From positions 1-41,207 of the forward strand of contig CAZSRF010000021.1 of NCBI GenBank assembly GCA_964609155.1: 41,207 bases of DNA, in the 5' to 3' direction. The DNA is from JAGOUU01 sp964609155 (GTDB taxonomy: Bacteria > Pseudomonadota > Gammaproteobacteria > JAGOUU01). Both the position numbers and the translations under genes were made by a program. A model generated the notes under the pieces. The model worked only from the letters and a program-made list of their open reading frames with translations. It made no database searches and had not been told where the DNA came from. Shown in pieces: positions 8,674 through 18,348 of this stretch (positions are counted from its first letter, which is position 1; the number at the start of each line of letters is the position of its first letter).

Positions 8674-10047
8674 TTACATCGATACCCCAACACCAAACCC
8701 AACACCAGCTACTTTCACTTTAACTGTTTGAGCGGCTCCTACTGATAACTCATTTACACCTGATAGACTTTGACTAGGTATTAAAGTTAAAAAAGTATTT
8801 AGTTTATAAGTAGGCATTGTACGGCTGTAGCCTGCACTTGTTATCCATTTTGCAGCGGATCCAGGAGCAAGAGTATTAATTACTATATCTCCTGTGTGTC
8901 CAATTTTGTTACCATAAGATACCCCTAACCGTAGTGTATCTCTGCTATTGAGCTTGTATGCACCACCAACTTTCAGTAAAGTCTGATTACTCCAACCAAA
9001 ACCTGGGCCATTTTTACCACCTATGCAAGCACTAGGAGTAAGAGTTGGAGAAAAGAGTGAACATCTTCCATCAAATAAAGCTCGTGAGTTGTTGCCGTAA
9101 ATGTCTACATCTTTATTTAGAATACGTACAAGATCAACAACTATGTCTAACTGCTTATTAGGGGTAAAGTTCGCTCCAATAGTGTATTTAGCAGGTATAT
9201 CTAACTCACCATGATTGACAAGAAGATCTCTATAGTCCTTCATTTTTGTCATTTTTACGCGAGGCGTGCCAGATGCTCCAACTGCAAATTGCTTATTGAA
9301 GCGATATAAACCACCTAAAGTAGCGCTTACACCATGATTGAAGTCTGTTCCATTATTTGACAGCTTAGTTGGTGTCATTGCACCGAATGATGATGTAAAG
9401 GTTTCAGTAAATGGTGCTAAGCCTTGACTACCTGCAGATTTAAACGCTTGTATATAGTAGCTTAAAGTTACACCTAAGCTTAATTCAGGTAACACCCAGT
9501 AGTTATAACTTGCATTTAAAGAGCCTATTTTTAAAGAAGCGATAATAGTACCATTACCAAGGACACCACGGCGAGCTACTGGAGCCCCAAATACTGTTGC
9601 GTGTTTACTGGTGGTATATCTAGAGCCAAAACCACCTATAGCGTTAGCTGAAAATCCAAAATGGTTGCGGCGATCATAATGATAAGCATAGGCGATATCA
9701 GGTAATACAAAAACACTTTCTTTAGAGTTGTATTTACCAGCAGGCGCTGCTATGGGCGAAAATGGGAATGCTGAAGCTCCTGATCCCCATTTACTGTACA
9801 TAAGCGGGAAGTATATAGCAATACCTGCATCTAGCTTGTGATCGATAGCTCCAAGACCAGCTGGGTTAATAACTGTGGCAAAAGCATCCTGTGGCATAGC
9901 AACACCTGCACCACCCATGCCTCGATTAATTTGACCCATCCCATAGTCAAAAACACCATTGATAGCCAACGAAGAGCTTGTAGCAATGCTAAGCAAAGCT
10001 AAAGCCGTTATCTTAAACCTAAAGTTAGTATTGATTAGATTGCCCAT
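8674..10047 (-). CDS. FadL/OmpP1/TodX-family outer-membrane transport protein
   Basis: Beta-barrel outer-membrane protein of 457 residues. An N-terminal signal peptide is visible (hydrophobic stretch ITALALLSIATSSSLA, likely cut near residue 28). After it come the family signatures: an N-terminal glycine-rich segment INRGMGGAGVAM and then ATVINPAGL, matching the plug and N-P-A box of FadL-like proteins that move long-chain fatty acids or other hydrophobic molecules. The remainder alternates in the manner of beta-strands and ends GVGFGVGVSM, with Met rather than the usual terminal Phe. AAGGA lies five bases before the ATG. It is divergent from icd. The substrate is not predictable. Confidence 0.85.
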   Translation of the reverse strand: MGNLINTNFRFKITALALLSIATSSSLAINGVFDYGMGQINRGMGGAGVAMPQDAFATVINPAGLGAIDHKLDAGIAIYFPLMYSKWGSGASAFPFSPIAAPAGKYNSKESVFVLPDIAYAYHYDRRNHFGFSANAIGGFGSRYTTSKHATVFGAPVARRGVLGNGTIIASLKIGSLNASYNYWVLPELSLGVTLSYYIQAFKSAGSQGLAPFTETFTSSFGAMTPTKLSNNGTDFNHGVSATLGGLYRFNKQFAVGASGTPRVKMTKMKDYRDLLVNHGELDIPAKYTIGANFTPNKQLDIVVDLVRILNKDVDIYGNNSRALFDGRCSLFSPTLTPSACIGGKNGPGFGWSNQTLLKVGGAYKLNSRDTLRLGVSYGNKIGHTGDIVINTLAPGSAAKWITSAGYSRTMPTYKLNTFLTLIPSQSLSGVNELSVGAAQTVKVKVAGVGFGVGVSM

Positions 10048-10174
10048 AATTGTCCTTAATTTTTGATGTTAACATCCCTGATATTAAATCCTAATTAAGT
10101 ATAGCCAATATCTTTTTGATATCTAGTTGTTTCTTTGAGTTTTTCACATAGCTTAAGATATATTTTTAACTGTT

Positions 10175-10203
10175 TTGACAAAAAGTGGTAACTATTTTAT
10201 CAT
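10175..10203 (+). promoter_or_regulatory. Strong sigma-70 promoter for icd
   Basis: A perfect -35 TTGACA (10175-10180) is followed after 17 bases by TATCAT (10198-10203). A start near 10210 gives a leader of about 47 bases before the icd ATG at 10257, where AGGGA forms the ribosome-binding site. Confidence 0.65.
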
Positions 10204-10256
10204 CATGCCTATCTTAGCTAATATATCTTAATATTTTAATATTATAGGGAATCATC

Positions 10257-11513
10257 ATGACATACCAGCATATCAAGCTCCCCAAAGAAGGTGAAGCGAT
10301 AACCGTTAATAAAAACTTTAGCCTAAACGTGCCTAATAACCCAATTATCCCTTTTATAGAAGGTGATGGTATTGGGGTAGATGTTACGCCAGCTATGCTG
10401 ACAGTTATTAATGGGGCGGTAAAAAAAGCTTACCATGGGGCCAAAAAGATCTCTTGGTTAGAGGTTTATGCTGGTGAAAAAGCCAATAAACTTTATGGTG
10501 GCGATGAGTGGTTACCTAAAGAGACATTAGATGTTTTAAGGCAATATGTAGTCTCTATAAAAGGGCCTTTGACAACACCTGTTGGCGGGGGGATTAGATC
10601 ACTTAATGTGGCTATCCGCCAGATATTAGATTTATATATATGCTTAAGGCCTATACGTTATTTTGAGGGCACGCCAAGTCCAGTCAAGCACCCAGAAAAA
10701 ACCAATATGGTTATCTTTAGAGAGAATTCTGAAGACATCTATGCTGGCATAGAATGGGAGGCTAGTACACCAGAGGCAAAAAAAGTCTTAGATTTTTTAC
10801 AGACACAAATGCATGTCAAGAAAATTAGATTTACTGAAAATTGTGGCGTTGGTATTAAGCCAATTTCCCAAGCAGGGACTGCAAGATTAGTCAGAGCTGC
10901 TCTCCAGTATGCTATAGATAATGATCGCAAAACGGTCACTTTTGTACATAAAGGTAATATTATGAAGTTTACTGAAGGTGCTTTTAAAAACTGGGGCTAT
11001 CAACTTGCAAGAGAAGAGTTTGGAGCAACAGAATACGAGGGTGGGCCATGGCACTCTTTTAAAAATCCTAAAACTGGTAACCAAATTGTAGTTAATGACA
11101 TCATTGCAGATGCCTTTTTGCAGCAAATTTTGTTGCGTCCAGAAGATTATGATGTTATTGCGACAATGAACCTCAATGGTGATTATATATCTGATGCCTT
11201 AGCCGCAATGGTTGGTGGCATTGGTATCGCACCTGGTGCAAATATTGGGGATACTGTTGCTGTATTTGAAGCAACTCATGGTACGGCGCCCAAATACGCG
11301 GGTAAAAACAAGGTTAACCCGGGTTCTTTAATTTTATCTGGAGAAATGATGTTGCGCCATATGGGGTGGACAGAGGCGGCTGATTTAGTAATATCAGGCA
11401 TGGAAAAAGCTATTAGCAGTGGCCATGTCACTTATGATCTTGCACGCATGTGTACACATGCTACAGAGGTAACTTGTTCTGCCTTTGCTGATAAAGTGGT
11501 CGAGATGATGTAA
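10257..11513 (+). CDS. icd: NADP-dependent isocitrate dehydrogenase
   Basis: TCA-cycle enzyme converting isocitrate to 2-oxoglutarate and CO2 with reduction of NADP+. It has 418 residues, the E. coli Icd type. The substrate-binding Ser, the site phosphorylated by AceK in E. coli, is in GGIRSLNVAIRQ near residue 115. RENSEDIYAGIEW and NLNGDYISDALAA (catalytic and metal Asp residues) are intact. The cofactor segment HGTAPKYAGKNKVNPGS has the Lys-Tyr pair that marks NADP rather than NAD specificity. It is preceded by a near-consensus promoter and AGGGA. It is convergent with the cold-shock gene; the order icd/cspD/clpA matches other gammaproteobacteria. Confidence 0.97.
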   Translation: MTYQHIKLPKEGEAITVNKNFSLNVPNNPIIPFIEGDGIGVDVTPAMLTVINGAVKKAYHGAKKISWLEVYAGEKANKLYGGDEWLPKETLDVLRQYVVSIKGPLTTPVGGGIRSLNVAIRQILDLYICLRPIRYFEGTPSPVKHPEKTNMVIFRENSEDIYAGIEWEASTPEAKKVLDFLQTQMHVKKIRFTENCGVGIKPISQAGTARLVRAALQYAIDNDRKTVTFVHKGNIMKFTEGAFKNWGYQLAREEFGATEYEGGPWHSFKNPKTGNQIVVNDIIADAFLQQILLRPEDYDVIATMNLNGDYISDALAAMVGGIGIAPGANIGDTVAVFEATHGTAPKYAGKNKVNPGSLILSGEMMLRHMGWTEAADLVISGMEKAISSGHVTYDLARMCTHATEVTCSAFADKVVEMM

Positions 11514-11520
11514 CTATCTA

Positions 11521-11562
11521 ATTCCCAGCAAAGTAAATAGAATTATAAACTTAGCCGGGAAT
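11521..11562. terminator. Hairpin between convergent icd and cspD
   Basis: ATTCCCAGC (11521-11529) pairs with GCCGGGAAT (11554-11562) with one mismatch, and AAGT/ACTT can extend the stem inward. There is no clear T-run, so it may act as a weak bidirectional terminator or as a 3'-end stabilising hairpin. Confidence 0.4.
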
Positions 11563-11575
11563 AGTGAAGTCCATG

Positions 11576-11839
11576 CTATGCCTCAACCAGTTCTTGATCA
11601 GGTACTGTTGTTTTAGCTTTGGGCTGTTCGTCGGTATCACTGGGTTTTATAAGAGCTGCATGAAGACCTTTGGGACCTTTATTTACCTCATAGGCTACTT
11701 TTTGGCCAGCCTTGAGGCTTTTATAGCCTTCCATTTCGATTGAAGAGAAGTGAGCAAAGATATCTTCACCACCTTCGATAGGGCAGATAAACCCATATCC
11801 TTTTGAATTGTTAAACCATTTGACTGTTCCGATCGCCAT
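11576..11839 (-). CDS. cspD: Cold-shock domain protein, CspD-like
   Basis: Small nucleic-acid-binding protein of 87 residues, an OB-fold cold-shock domain plus a 20-residue charged tail. The RNP1 motif is KGYGFICP (around 13-20) and RNP2 is DIFAHFSSI (around 26-34). Its position between icd and clpA matches the cspD locus of many gammaproteobacteria. CspD in E. coli inhibits replication in stationary phase, while other members melt RNA structure; which applies here is not determined. AAGGAT lies before the ATG. A long untranslated leader, usual for this family, is possible. Confidence 0.9.
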   Translation of the reverse strand: MAIGTVKWFNNSKGYGFICPIEGGEDIFAHFSSIEMEGYKSLKAGQKVAYEVNKGPKGLHAALIKPSDTDEQPKAKTTVPDQELVEA

Positions 11840-12237
11840 ACAACTATCCTTATTTCCAGTTTCTAATTTAGTGTTATGTTTAATTAAATTAAAATTTATT
11901 ATCAGATTTATATAGTTAGAATCTCCTCTTTTGGTTTTCTAAGAGCCAGATCTTAGCTTAATAATCTGATACTAATCCTACAGTTATATCTATGATATAA
12001 GTCCTATGTTTAAGTCAACCAATTTAGGCTGTTTTTTCCCGCTATTGTGAGTATTGCAGAGATTGCTTACAAGCTGCTAAGCAATAATCTTAATTTAATT
12101 AGCTAGTTAGAATTGCCTAATAGTTCAGCTTTAAAAAGTACAGCTCTGCATTGAAACCGTAATAATAAAATTCGAAACTTTAAACTATATGTACTAAAAT
12201 CTAGATAAGGGGAGAATTCAGTAGTTAGTTGGTTTTG

Positions 12238-12249
12238 TGATATTATAAT
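12238..12249 (+). promoter_or_regulatory. Candidate extended -10 promoter for clpA
   Basis: TG-A-TATTAT (12238-12246) overlaps TATAAT (12244-12249). Either hexamer could serve; no good -35 box lies upstream, which suits an extended -10 promoter. The clpA start is about 50 bases downstream. Confidence 0.35.
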
Positions 12250-12293
12250 AATAACAATAATAAATTCTTAATAAAATAGGCAGTTCGCTTTAT

Positions 12294-12299
12294 GGGGAG
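12294..12299 (+). promoter_or_regulatory. Ribosome-binding site deciding the GTG start of clpA
   Basis: GGGGAG ends eight bases before the GTG at 12308. This strong complement to the 16S tail supports the GTG start over the first internal ATG (about residue 13). Confidence 0.7.
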
Positions 12300-12307
12300 A
12301 AAAGCTT

Positions 12308-14647
12308 GTGCTAAATAAAGAACTTGAGTTTACTTTAAATATGGCTTTTAAGCAGGCTCATGACAAAAAGCATGAGTTTATGACGGTTGAGCATTTGCTA
12401 CTTGCCCTTCTGGATAATACTTCGTCTTTAAATGTGTTAAGAGGCTGCGGCTTGAATATTGAAAGCCTAAGAGAAGAATTGCAAAATTATATTAATGAAA
12501 CAACTCCCATTCTAAAAACTGAAAAAGGAAAAAAAGAAGAAAGAGATACTCAGCCTACCTTAGGGTTTCAACGAGTGTTGCAACGGGCTGTTTTTCATGT
12601 TCAGTCTTCTGGCAAGAATGAAGTAACTGGAGCTAATGTCTTAGCTGCTATCTTTAGTGAGCAAGAAAGTCAGGCCGTTTACTTGTTAAAAAGGGAGAAT
12701 GTAACAAGGCTTGATGTTATTAATTATATCTCTCGAAACAATACCACTGGCAATCCTAATATGAGAGCTGGCCTTGACAGACTCAATCAAGAGCAAATGA
12801 ACTCAGAAGATTTTCAGCGTCCCCCTGACGATTTATTTGAGTCACCAAATGAAAATGTAGCGAAAAGCCCCCTTGATAGCTATGCAATAAACTTAAACAC
12901 TCATGCTCAAACAGGTTATATTGATCCTCTGATAGGTCGTGAAAAAGAAGTGCAACGAGTTATACAAATCTTGTGTCGTCGCCGAAAAAATAATCCATTG
13001 TTGGTAGGTGAGGCTGGTGTTGGGAAAACTGCTATTGCTGAAGGCTTAGCAAAAATGATAGTCGATGGGAAAACTCCGCAAGTCTTGGCTAATGCAAAAA
13101 TTTATGCTTTAGACTTAGGTGCATTACTCGCTGGTACTAAATATAGAGGTGATTTTGAAAAAAGATTTAAAGCACTGTTGACCCAACTAGCTAAAGAACC
13201 CAATGCTGTTTTATTTATAGATGAAATACATACTATTATAGGGGCAGGTGCGGCTTCTGGTGGTGTTATGGACGCTTCCAATTTGATTAAGCCTATGTTG
13301 GCATCCGGTCGATTAAAATGTATGGGATCGACTACCTTTCAAGAATATCGCGGTATTTTTGAAAAAGATCATGCTTTGACTCGTAGGTTTCAGAAAATTG
13401 ATATTGAAGAGCCATCAAAAGAAGAGACGTATAGTATACTGCTTGGCCTCAAATCTAGGTTAGAAGATCATCATCAATTAAAGTATGAAGATCAAGCATT
13501 ACAGCTTGCAGTAAATTTAGCAGAAAGATATATTACAGATAGATTTCTACCAGATAAAGCGATTGATATAGTCGATGAAGCTGGAGCTTATCAGCAATTA
13601 CAAAAACCAGAAAATCGTAAACAAGTTATTACCACGTCTGAAATTGAAGAAATTATTTCTAAAATAGTTCGCATACCAACTACTCAGGTTTCTAAATCTG
13701 AAAAAGAAATGCTGAACAACCTGGAACGAGATCTAAAATTATTAATTTATGGACAAGAAAAAGCAATAACGAGTTTAGTTGATGCAATTAAAATATCTCG
13801 TTCGGGATTACATGATATCACAAAGCCAGTGGGATCGTTTCTATTTGCAGGACCTACAGGAGTAGGTAAAACAGAAGTAACTAAACAACTGGCTAAACTA
13901 TTAGGGCTTGAGCTTATTCGATTTGATATGTCTGAGTATATGGAAAGACATACCGTGTCAAGATTAATAGGGGCACCTCCTGGCTATGTGGGGTTTGATC
14001 AAGGTGGTTTATTAACAGAAGCAATAACTCAAAAGCCGCATTCGGTCCTATTACTGGATGAATTAGAAAAAGCTCATCCGGATGTTTTTAATTTACTACT
14101 TCAAATTATGGATCATGGGACATTAACGGATAATAATGGTCGTAAGGCAGACTTTAGGCATGTTATTTTAGTTATGACTACTAATGCTGGTGCTCAAGAG
14201 CTCACACGTTCTTCTATGGGATTTAAAAAACAAGAGCATTTGACAGAAAGTGGTAAAATATTAGAAAAAACATTCCCTCCAGAATTTAGAAATAGATTAG
14301 ATGGGATCATTAATTTTAATCCTTTGACAGAAGAAAATATTTTGAATGTTGTTGATAAATTTATCACAGAACTTGAAGTGCAATTACATGAAAAAAATAT
14401 TACTTTAGAAATTAGCCATCAAGCAAAAAAATGGTTAATTCAAAAAGGATTTAATCAGGCACTCGGTGCTCGCCCTATGGTTCGTTTGATTTCTGATAAA
14501 ATTAAGAAACCTTTAGCTCACGAAGTTTTGTTTGGGAATTTAGTTAATGGTGGTTTTGTTGAAGTAGTAGAACAAGACAGTGACCTAAAATTGAATATAT
14601 ATTCTTCACAGGCAACTAGAAGCAAAGAGCCTAATAAAGTTGATTAA
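12308..14647 (+). CDS. clpA: ATP-dependent Clp protease ATP-binding subunit ClpA
   Basis: AAA+ unfoldase that feeds substrates to the ClpP peptidase. It has 779 residues (E. coli ClpA 758). The N-domain covers about 1-150. The first AAA module has Walker A GEAGVGKT near 235 and Walker B LFIDEIH near 302. The second has GPTGVGKT near 514 and LLDELEKAH near 580. A ClpP-contacting loop of the IGF/IGL type is represented by SSMGFKKQ, and there is no ClpB-type middle coiled coil. It starts with GTG behind GGGGAG. The usual partner gene clpS, encoding the N-end-rule adaptor that docks on the ClpA N-domain, is not next to it. Confidence 0.96.
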   Translation: MLNKELEFTLNMAFKQAHDKKHEFMTVEHLLLALLDNTSSLNVLRGCGLNIESLREELQNYINETTPILKTEKGKKEERDTQPTLGFQRVLQRAVFHVQSSGKNEVTGANVLAAIFSEQESQAVYLLKRENVTRLDVINYISRNNTTGNPNMRAGLDRLNQEQMNSEDFQRPPDDLFESPNENVAKSPLDSYAINLNTHAQTGYIDPLIGREKEVQRVIQILCRRRKNNPLLVGEAGVGKTAIAEGLAKMIVDGKTPQVLANAKIYALDLGALLAGTKYRGDFEKRFKALLTQLAKEPNAVLFIDEIHTIIGAGAASGGVMDASNLIKPMLASGRLKCMGSTTFQEYRGIFEKDHALTRRFQKIDIEEPSKEETYSILLGLKSRLEDHHQLKYEDQALQLAVNLAERYITDRFLPDKAIDIVDEAGAYQQLQKPENRKQVITTSEIEEIISKIVRIPTTQVSKSEKEMLNNLERDLKLLIYGQEKAITSLVDAIKISRSGLHDITKPVGSFLFAGPTGVGKTEVTKQLAKLLGLELIRFDMSEYMERHTVSRLIGAPPGYVGFDQGGLLTEAITQKPHSVLLLDELEKAHPDVFNLLLQIMDHGTLTDNNGRKADFRHVILVMTTNAGAQELTRSSMGFKKQEHLTESGKILEKTFPPEFRNRLDGIINFNPLTEENILNVVDKFITELEVQLHEKNITLEISHQAKKWLIQKGFNQALGARPMVRLISDKIKKPLAHEVLFGNLVNGGFVEVVEQDSDLKLNIYSSQATRSKEPNKVD

Positions 14648-14662
14648 GCAGTATTGGAATCA

Positions 14663-14692
14663 AAATACTTAAAAATAACTAGTTAAGTATTT
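14663..14692 (+). terminator. AT-rich inverted repeat after clpA
   Basis: AAATACTTAA (14663-14672) and TTAAGTATTT (14683-14692) form a perfect 10-bp stem with a 10-nt loop, 16 bases past the clpA stop. There is no T-run after it, so it is only a possible terminator separating clpA from smc. Confidence 0.35.
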
Positions 14693-14747
14693 ACCATTAA
14701 GCTAATATTATATTGTTTGTTTAACAATTAATATATTAGTTAGTGAT

Positions 14748-17700
14748 ATGCGTCTTAAGAAAATTAAACTTGCTGGTTTTAAATCATTTGTTGATGTAAC
14801 TACTTTTCCTGTAGAGAAAAATTTAGTAGGTATTGTTGGACCTAACGGTTGTGGCAAATCTAATGTTATAGATGCTGTGCGCTGGGTTATGGGGGAAAGT
14901 TCAGCAAAAAATTTACGCGGAGATTCTATTACAGATGTGATCTTTAATGGCTCCAGTGGCAGAAAGCCTGTTGGTCAAGCCATGATTGAATTAGTTTTTG
15001 ATAATACTCATAATCCTTTAGTAGGCCAGTATGCTAATTATAATGAGATTGCCATCAAAAGAGTTATTACGCGAGAGGGACAATCAAATTATTATTTAAA
15101 TAATACTCGTTGCCGTCGCAAAGATTTAGCGGACGTATTTTTGGGAACTGGTCTTGGGCCACGTAGTTACTCTATTATTGAACAAGGAATGATTTCGCGT
15201 GTTATTGAGGCCAGACCAGAAGATTTAAGATTATACCTCGAAGAAGCTGCAGGAATCTCTAAATATAAAGAACGACGTAAAGAAACAGAAACTAGAATTA
15301 AACACACCCGTGAAAACTTAGATCGTGTCAATGACATCAGAACTGAACTTGATAAGCAATTAGAGAAACTTGCTCGTCAGTCAGAATCTGCAGAAAAATA
15401 TAAAGTTCTTAAACAAGAATATAGTGTTCAGGAGAAATATGATTTAGGTCTGCAATTTAAGAAATTACAAGAAGACTATAATCTTATTACTACAGATCTT
15501 AATCAGCAGTATATACTTTTAGAAGAGCTTAATGCTAAATCCCAAGGGTTTAATACAGAACTTGAACATAATAAAATCGCAGTTAGCCGATTGCACCATG
15601 AGCAGCAACAGGAACAGGCTAAATATTTTAAAATTGAGCAATTAATTAGTAGTGCTGAGCAAGAAATAAAGCACAAAGAATCAGAGCAAGCTTATTGTCT
15701 ACAAAATCTAAATAATCTAGCCAAACAACTCTCTGGTTGTCGTCATGCATTGAGTATTAAAACTCAAAATCTAGAACAAATAAGTGCTGATTCGGCAACT
15801 GCAGAGCCTGAGCATCAGGAACTGTCTGTAATACGCTCGGATGTTCTAGAAAAATTAAAAATAGTAGAAGAGCAACATGCTGCGTGGGAACAAGTTTGGC
15901 GTGAGCAACAAGAAGCAGAGCATCACAATAGTAAGATTGTAAATCAAACTCAAGCGGTTATCGAAAAGCATGATACCTTAATTGTCCGAACTCAAACTAG
16001 AATAGAAGCACTTAAACAAGAACAAAAAGAATTAAAACAACAAAATAATGATCAAGAAATTTTAGCTTTAAGATCAAAATATCAAGAATATAATACGATT
16101 CAAAAAGATCAGCAAACAGAGCTTGATACCAGTACCGAGCAGCATAAATTAATTCTTGCTCAAATTGCTGAATCACAAAATGCGTTAGATCAACATAATA
16201 AACAACAACAAACTCTAAGTGGTAAAATCTCTTCCCTAGAAACCCTTCAGGAACATGCTTTAGGTAAGGATCAAAAGAATCTTAATCAATGGTTAGCTTC
16301 TAATAATTTACAGGTTGCCAAACGATTAGGAGAAATAATAACTATTGAGTCTGGTTGGGAGTTGGCGCTAGAAACAATTATACGTGATTACATTAAAGCG
16401 TTGGTGATAACAGAAGATTTAAATTTCTCGAGTAAAAATTTAAGTGCTAAAGACTTAGAAGTGGTTGCTAAGTTTAACACAGCTTTTATTACGTTATGTG
16501 ATAAGAATACAAACAGAAATCAGATTCATATTTCAGAGAACTCAGAAAAAAATAATTTTGAATTACTACAGAGTAAAGTGACTGCACCCATAGAGATTGC
16601 ACATTTGCTTAATAATATTTATTGTGCTGATACGATAGAACAGGCAGAAAGGATGCTGGGTGAACTTGCCGTCAATGAGTCGATTATTACTAAAGATGGC
16701 CAATGGTTAAATAACTATTGGTACACCGTAAGCAAAGATCACAAAGGTTCTGATGCTCATGCTCATGAAGAAGTAAAAAATACTATTTTAGCTCGGGAAA
16801 GTTTATTAAAAACGTTAAAACAAGAGCTAACCCAAAATGCAGAAAAAATAGAACAACTCTTAGTCGTTATTGCTGATCAGAAACAAAGAGCACAGTTACT
16901 CGCTTTGAAACAAGATGAAATGCAAAAAGCCCTTCGAGCAAGCTTAACTAAACAATCAGAAGTAAAAAGTGACCTTTCTAGACTTGAATCTAAAGCAGAG
17001 CAACAGCGCAGTAGGCTATTCAAGTTAGATCAAGACTTAGCAGAAGCAGCAAGACATGTTGAAGCTGATAGTACATCCGTAAAACAAGAACGTGCAAAGC
17101 TTGAGAAATCAATGGCTATTATGGAAGGTTTTGCAGAAAAAAAATTAAGATTACAATCAGAGGGTAATGTTCTTAAATTAGATTTAAAAAACACTAGAAG
17201 TGAATCTGATAATTTAAAAGATAAACTGCATAAATCAGAATTAAATTTACAAAAATTACAGCAGCAAAATAAACATATTCAAGAAGAACTTACTAGGCTT
17301 GATAAACAACAAGAAAGACTAATCAGTGAACAAAAAATATTAGAAGAAAACAGCGTTAAGTTTATAGAACCTATAGCTGATCTTAAAGAACTGTTAGCTG
17401 TTTATTTAAATGATAAACAAAACCAAAGTCAAGTTTTAACTAGCAAGAATCAAGATTATGAGGTTGCAAATAATAGCTTAAATGCTATAGAAAAAAAATT
17501 ATCTGAGATCAGAAAAGAGCATGAGTTGTTAAGAGATAAAATAGAAGCTGCTAAGATTAAACAGCATGAAATTAATACAAAATTAGGTAGTGTTTCAGAA
17601 GTTTTACAAGAGAAGTGCATTAAAGTTTTAGATTTATTAGCAACACTACCAGAGGATATCAATGCAACTAATGTTAAAAACAAACTAAGACAATTAAAGC

Positions 17701-18329
17701 AGGATATCGACAACCTAGGTCCAGTTAATTTAACAGCGATAGAAGAGTATCAAGTAGAATATCAACGCAAATCTTTTTTAGATACGCAAGAGGCAGATCT
17801 GCAAGAAGCGCTACGAGCTTTAGAAGAGGCGATAAGCCAAATTGATAATGAAACGAAACAGAGATTTAAAGAAACCTTTGATTTTGTTAATGATCAATTT
17901 CAATATTTATTCCCAAAAGTTTTTGGGGGTGGTAAGGCAAGTTTGACTTTATCAGGAGATGATCTTTTAGATACCGGGGTTACTGTAATGGCTCAACCAC
18001 CTGGTAAACGTAATGCAACCATTCATTTGCTATCTGGTGGTGAAAAAGCACTTACTGCTATTGCCTTGGTTTTTTCTATATTTAGACTTAACCCGGCACC
18101 TTTTTGTATGCTTGATGAGGTTGATGCCCCTTTAGACGATGCTAATGTTGGACGTTACTGTACATTAGTAAAAGAAATGTCAAAAGATGTACAGTTTATT
18201 TTTATTACCCATAATAAGGTTGCTATGACCATGGCTGAACATTTGATAGGTGTTACCATGCATGAACCTGGCGTATCAAGATTGGTATCGGTAGACGTTG
18301 ATCAGGCAGTTGAGCTTGTGCAAAATTAA
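14748..18329 (+). CDS. smc: Chromosome segregation protein SMC
   Basis: ATPase core of the SMC-ScpAB condensin that organises and segregates the chromosome. It has 1193 residues, normal length. The N-terminal head has Walker A GPNGCGKS at 32-39 and the Q-loop region. Long Gln/Glu/Lys-rich coiled coils run from about 170 to 500 and 650 to 1000. A hinge domain (about 500-640) lies between them. The C-terminal head has the ABC signature HLLSGGEKALTA near 1090 and Walker B CMLDEVDAPLDD near 1117. It heads an smc-zipA-ligA run, as in Pseudomonas and relatives. scpA and scpB are not in the window. MukB is unrelated in sequence and is not indicated. Confidence 0.97.
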   Translation: MRLKKIKLAGFKSFVDVTTFPVEKNLVGIVGPNGCGKSNVIDAVRWVMGESSAKNLRGDSITDVIFNGSSGRKPVGQAMIELVFDNTHNPLVGQYANYNEIAIKRVITREGQSNYYLNNTRCRRKDLADVFLGTGLGPRSYSIIEQGMISRVIEARPEDLRLYLEEAAGISKYKERRKETETRIKHTRENLDRVNDIRTELDKQLEKLARQSESAEKYKVLKQEYSVQEKYDLGLQFKKLQEDYNLITTDLNQQYILLEELNAKSQGFNTELEHNKIAVSRLHHEQQQEQAKYFKIEQLISSAEQEIKHKESEQAYCLQNLNNLAKQLSGCRHALSIKTQNLEQISADSATAEPEHQELSVIRSDVLEKLKIVEEQHAAWEQVWREQQEAEHHNSKIVNQTQAVIEKHDTLIVRTQTRIEALKQEQKELKQQNNDQEILALRSKYQEYNTIQKDQQTELDTSTEQHKLILAQIAESQNALDQHNKQQQTLSGKISSLETLQEHALGKDQKNLNQWLASNNLQVAKRLGEIITIESGWELALETIIRDYIKALVITEDLNFSSKNLSAKDLEVVAKFNTAFITLCDKNTNRNQIHISENSEKNNFELLQSKVTAPIEIAHLLNNIYCADTIEQAERMLGELAVNESIITKDGQWLNNYWYTVSKDHKGSDAHAHEEVKNTILARESLLKTLKQELTQNAEKIEQLLVVIADQKQRAQLLALKQDEMQKALRASLTKQSEVKSDLSRLESKAEQQRSRLFKLDQDLAEAARHVEADSTSVKQERAKLEKSMAIMEGFAEKKLRLQSEGNVLKLDLKNTRSESDNLKDKLHKSELNLQKLQQQNKHIQEELTRLDKQQERLISEQKILEENSVKFIEPIADLKELLAVYLNDKQNQSQVLTSKNQDYEVANNSLNAIEKKLSEIRKEHELLRDKIEAAKIKQHEINTKLGSVSEVLQEKCIKVLDLLATLPEDINATNVKNKLRQLKQDIDNLGPVNLTAIEEYQVEYQRKSFLDTQEADLQEALRALEEAISQIDNETKQRFKETFDFVNDQFQYLFPKVFGGGKASLTLSGDDLLDTGVTVMAQPPGKRNATIHLLSGGEKALTAIALVFSIFRLNPAPFCMLDEVDAPLDDANVGRYCTLVKEMSKDVQFIFITHNKVAMTMAEHLIGVTMHEPGVSRLVSVDVDQAVELVQN

Positions 18330-18348
18330 CAGTTAATTAGGAAAAAAA

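Larger units (their letters stand above)
11840..12307. other. 468-bp non-coding gap at the expected clpS position
   Basis: No open frame of useful length was found on either strand. The divergent neighbours are a cspD-like gene and clpA. In many gammaproteobacteria clpS lies exactly here, upstream of clpA, but no trace of the ClpS signatures (for example the D-D-x-x-T-x-x-x-F-V segment) could be recognised in any frame. A possible minus-strand promoter for cspD is TTGACT (12018-12013) with TATCAT (11997-11992) at a short 15-base spacing. A clpA promoter candidate is listed separately. Confidence 0.6.
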
